Origin: a bacterium
GTDB lineage: Bacteria > Ratteibacteria > UBA8468 > B48-G9 > JAFGKM01
DNA: 15,487 nucleotides
NCBI GenBank assembly: GCA_026416755.1
Contig: JAOAEP010000166.1
Span: 1 to 15,487 of the forward strand
Direction: 5' to 3'
The position numbers were made by a program, and so were the translations under genes. Positions 14,203 to 15,487 of the stretch are shown here, in pieces. Under the pieces are notes generated by a model that saw only the letters and a program-made list of their open reading frames with translations, was not told the origin of the DNA and searched no databases. Position 1 is the first letter of the stretch. The number at the start of each line of letters is the position of its first letter.

Positions 14203-15487
14203 ATGGAAAAAGATACAATTTGTGCTATCTCTACTCCACTTGGGATTAATGGAATTGGCATTGTAAGATTAAGTGGGAAAGATACATATAAAATCATTGA
14301 GGAAATTTTTGTGCCTGGTAAAAATCCTTTAAAAAAAATTAAGTTCAAAGTAGAAGATATTCCCTCACATACAGTTCATTATGGGCACATTATAGATAAT
14401 GGGAAAATTATTGATGAAGTTATAGTTACTATAATGAAAAGTCCAAGAACATATACAAAAGAAGATATGGCTGAAATAAACTGTCATGGTGGTATTATTC
14501 CTTTAAAAGAGGTCTTAAATCTATGCATTAAAAAAGGAGCACGTCTTGCTGAACCAGGAGAATTTACAAAAAGAGCATTTTTAAATGGAAGAATTGATTT
14601 ATCACAAGCAGAAAGTATTCTTGAAATTATTCACAGTAAAACAGAATATGGACTTGAAATTGGTATAAAGAAATTGAAAGGAGCTCTCAGTAATTTCATT
14701 TCTGATATAAGAAGAAAAATTTTTAATCTTTTGGTAGATATAGAGGCAAAAATCAACTTTCCAGAAGAAGAAGATGTGGAGAAATATCAAATTGATATTG
14801 AGAAAGAATTAAAAAGAATTTATCAAAAAATTGAAAATTTCTTATTGAAATGTAATAAAGGAAAAATAATACAAAAAGGTGTCAATGCTGCAATAATAGG
14901 GAGCCCCAACGTAGGAAAATCAAGTTTATTGAATGCTTTTTTGAAAGAGGAAAGGGCTATAGTTACAGAAATACCGGGAACGACAAGAGATGCTATAATG
15001 GAAATAATTAATATAAAAGGTATCCCTATAAATATAATTGATACTGCTGGAATAAGAAAAGCAAAAAATAAAATAGAAAAAATAGGAGTTGAAAAATCAA
15101 TTGAATGGATGAAAAAAGCAGAAATAAATCTGCTTATAATTGATGGAAGTAGAAAATTAAACGAATATGATTATCATCTTCTTGAACATATTAAAAACAA
15201 ACCATATTTGATTATAATAAATAAAATTGACCTTCCACAAAAAGTTGAAATAAATAAAATTTTAAATGAATTTGATAGAGATAGAATTATAAAAGCATCA
15301 ATCAAAAATAATATAGGAATAGAAGAAATAGAAAACAAATTATATCAACTTATAAATGAAGGATTTGGCGAAATAAAAGGTGATGAGATATATTTGAATT
15401 TGAGACAAGAAAAAAAGATTAATAAGTTGAAAAAATATTTGGAGGAAATATTAAATGAAAAATTTCTTGAAATTATTGCTGAAAATT
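14203..15487 (+). CDS. mnmE: tRNA-modification GTPase MnmE, C-terminus cut by window edge
   Basis: The first 428 residues are present. MnmE with MnmG installs the (carboxymethyl)aminomethyl group on wobble U34 of several tRNAs. The N-terminal folate-binding domain is clear (DTICAISTPLGINGIGIVRLSG and YTKEDMAEINCHGG, then EPGEFTKRAFLNGRIDLSQAE). The embedded G domain shows GSPNVGKS (233-240), GTTRD (259-263), DTAG (280-283) and NKID (340-343). The C-terminal CIGK catalytic motif lies beyond the window, about 25-30 residues further on. The frame is open to the edge. ATG 14203 is the family-typical start but lacks a Shine-Dalgarno. Confidence 0.97.
   Translation, partial: MEKDTICAISTPLGINGIGIVRLSGKDTYKIIEEIFVPGKNPLKKIKFKVEDIPSHTVHYGHIIDNGKIIDEVIVTIMKSPRTYTKEDMAEINCHGGIIPLKEVLNLCIKKGARLAEPGEFTKRAFLNGRIDLSQAESILEIIHSKTEYGLEIGIKKLKGALSNFISDIRRKIFNLLVDIEAKINFPEEEDVEKYQIDIEKELKRIYQKIENFLLKCNKGKIIQKGVNAAIIGSPNVGKSSLLNAFLKEERAIVTEIPGTTRDAIMEIINIKGIPINIIDTAGIRKAKNKIEKIGVEKSIEWMKKAEINLLIIDGSRKLNEYDYHLLEHIKNKPYLIIINKIDLPQKVEINKILNEFDRDRIIKASIKNNIGIEEIENKLYQLINEGFGEIKGDEIYLNLRQEKKINKLKKYLEEILNEKFLEIIAEN

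Noticed and set aside
1..15487. CRISPR array, insertion sequence, prophage or defence island
   Set aside because: I saw no spaced direct repeats, transposase, integrase or known defence-gene motifs; nearly all sequence is accounted for by housekeeping or metabolic genes and short spacers.

Overview
The window is AT-rich (roughly 70% or more A+T by eye), densely packed bacterial chromosome. A gene for an LptD-type LPS-assembly outer-membrane protein, together with several signal peptides, points to a diderm bacterium. The mix of a DUF4416 protein, a Mut7-C nuclease, an AmmeMemoRadiSam set, GH130 and very low GC resembles uncultivated lineages such as Omnitrophota-like bacteria. That placement is a low-confidence guess from gene content. 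I saw no insertion sequence, phage gene or CRISPR array.

Layout. Positions 1-644 (minus) hold the N-terminal part of a NuoL/MrpA-type proton-translocating membrane subunit. It has its own promoter and a near-perfect Rex-type operator (660-677), so an ion-pumping respiratory or hydrogenase-like complex begins here under probable redox control. Positions 719-7910 (minus) are a tightly overlapping series, in transcription order: PfkB-family sugar kinase, LptD, RNase PH, RdgB-type dITP/XTP pyrophosphatase, elongator tRNA-Met, Mut7-C nuclease, the AmmeMemoRadiSam radical SAM enzyme, and a Memo-AMMECR1 fusion. The tRNA appears to have its own promoter in the end of rdgB, and it ends only 4 nt before the Mut7-C start codon.

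A divergent tRNA-Ala (GGC) at 8101-8173 (plus) has an exact consensus promoter and runs head-on into an AEC permease (8178-9113, minus), which follows an MFS transporter (9118-10200, minus). An acyl-CoA-synthetase-like AMP-binding enzyme (10299-11792, plus) converges on a GH130 - alpha/beta hydrolase - DUF4416 operon (11799-14127, minus). DUF4416 is divergent from mnmE (14203 to the window end, plus, truncated).

The most unusual region is the AmmeMemoRadiSam locus. Both the radical SAM enzyme and the Memo protein carry what looks like an N-terminal export signal placed directly ahead of their normal family start. The Memo-AMMECR1 fusion has a strong internal Shine-Dalgarno plus ATG at the domain boundary, just after two poly-A runs; losing one A would restore two separate overlapping genes. 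Several RNA-metabolism genes (RNase PH, a tRNA, a PIN-like nuclease, mnmE) lie in the same window.
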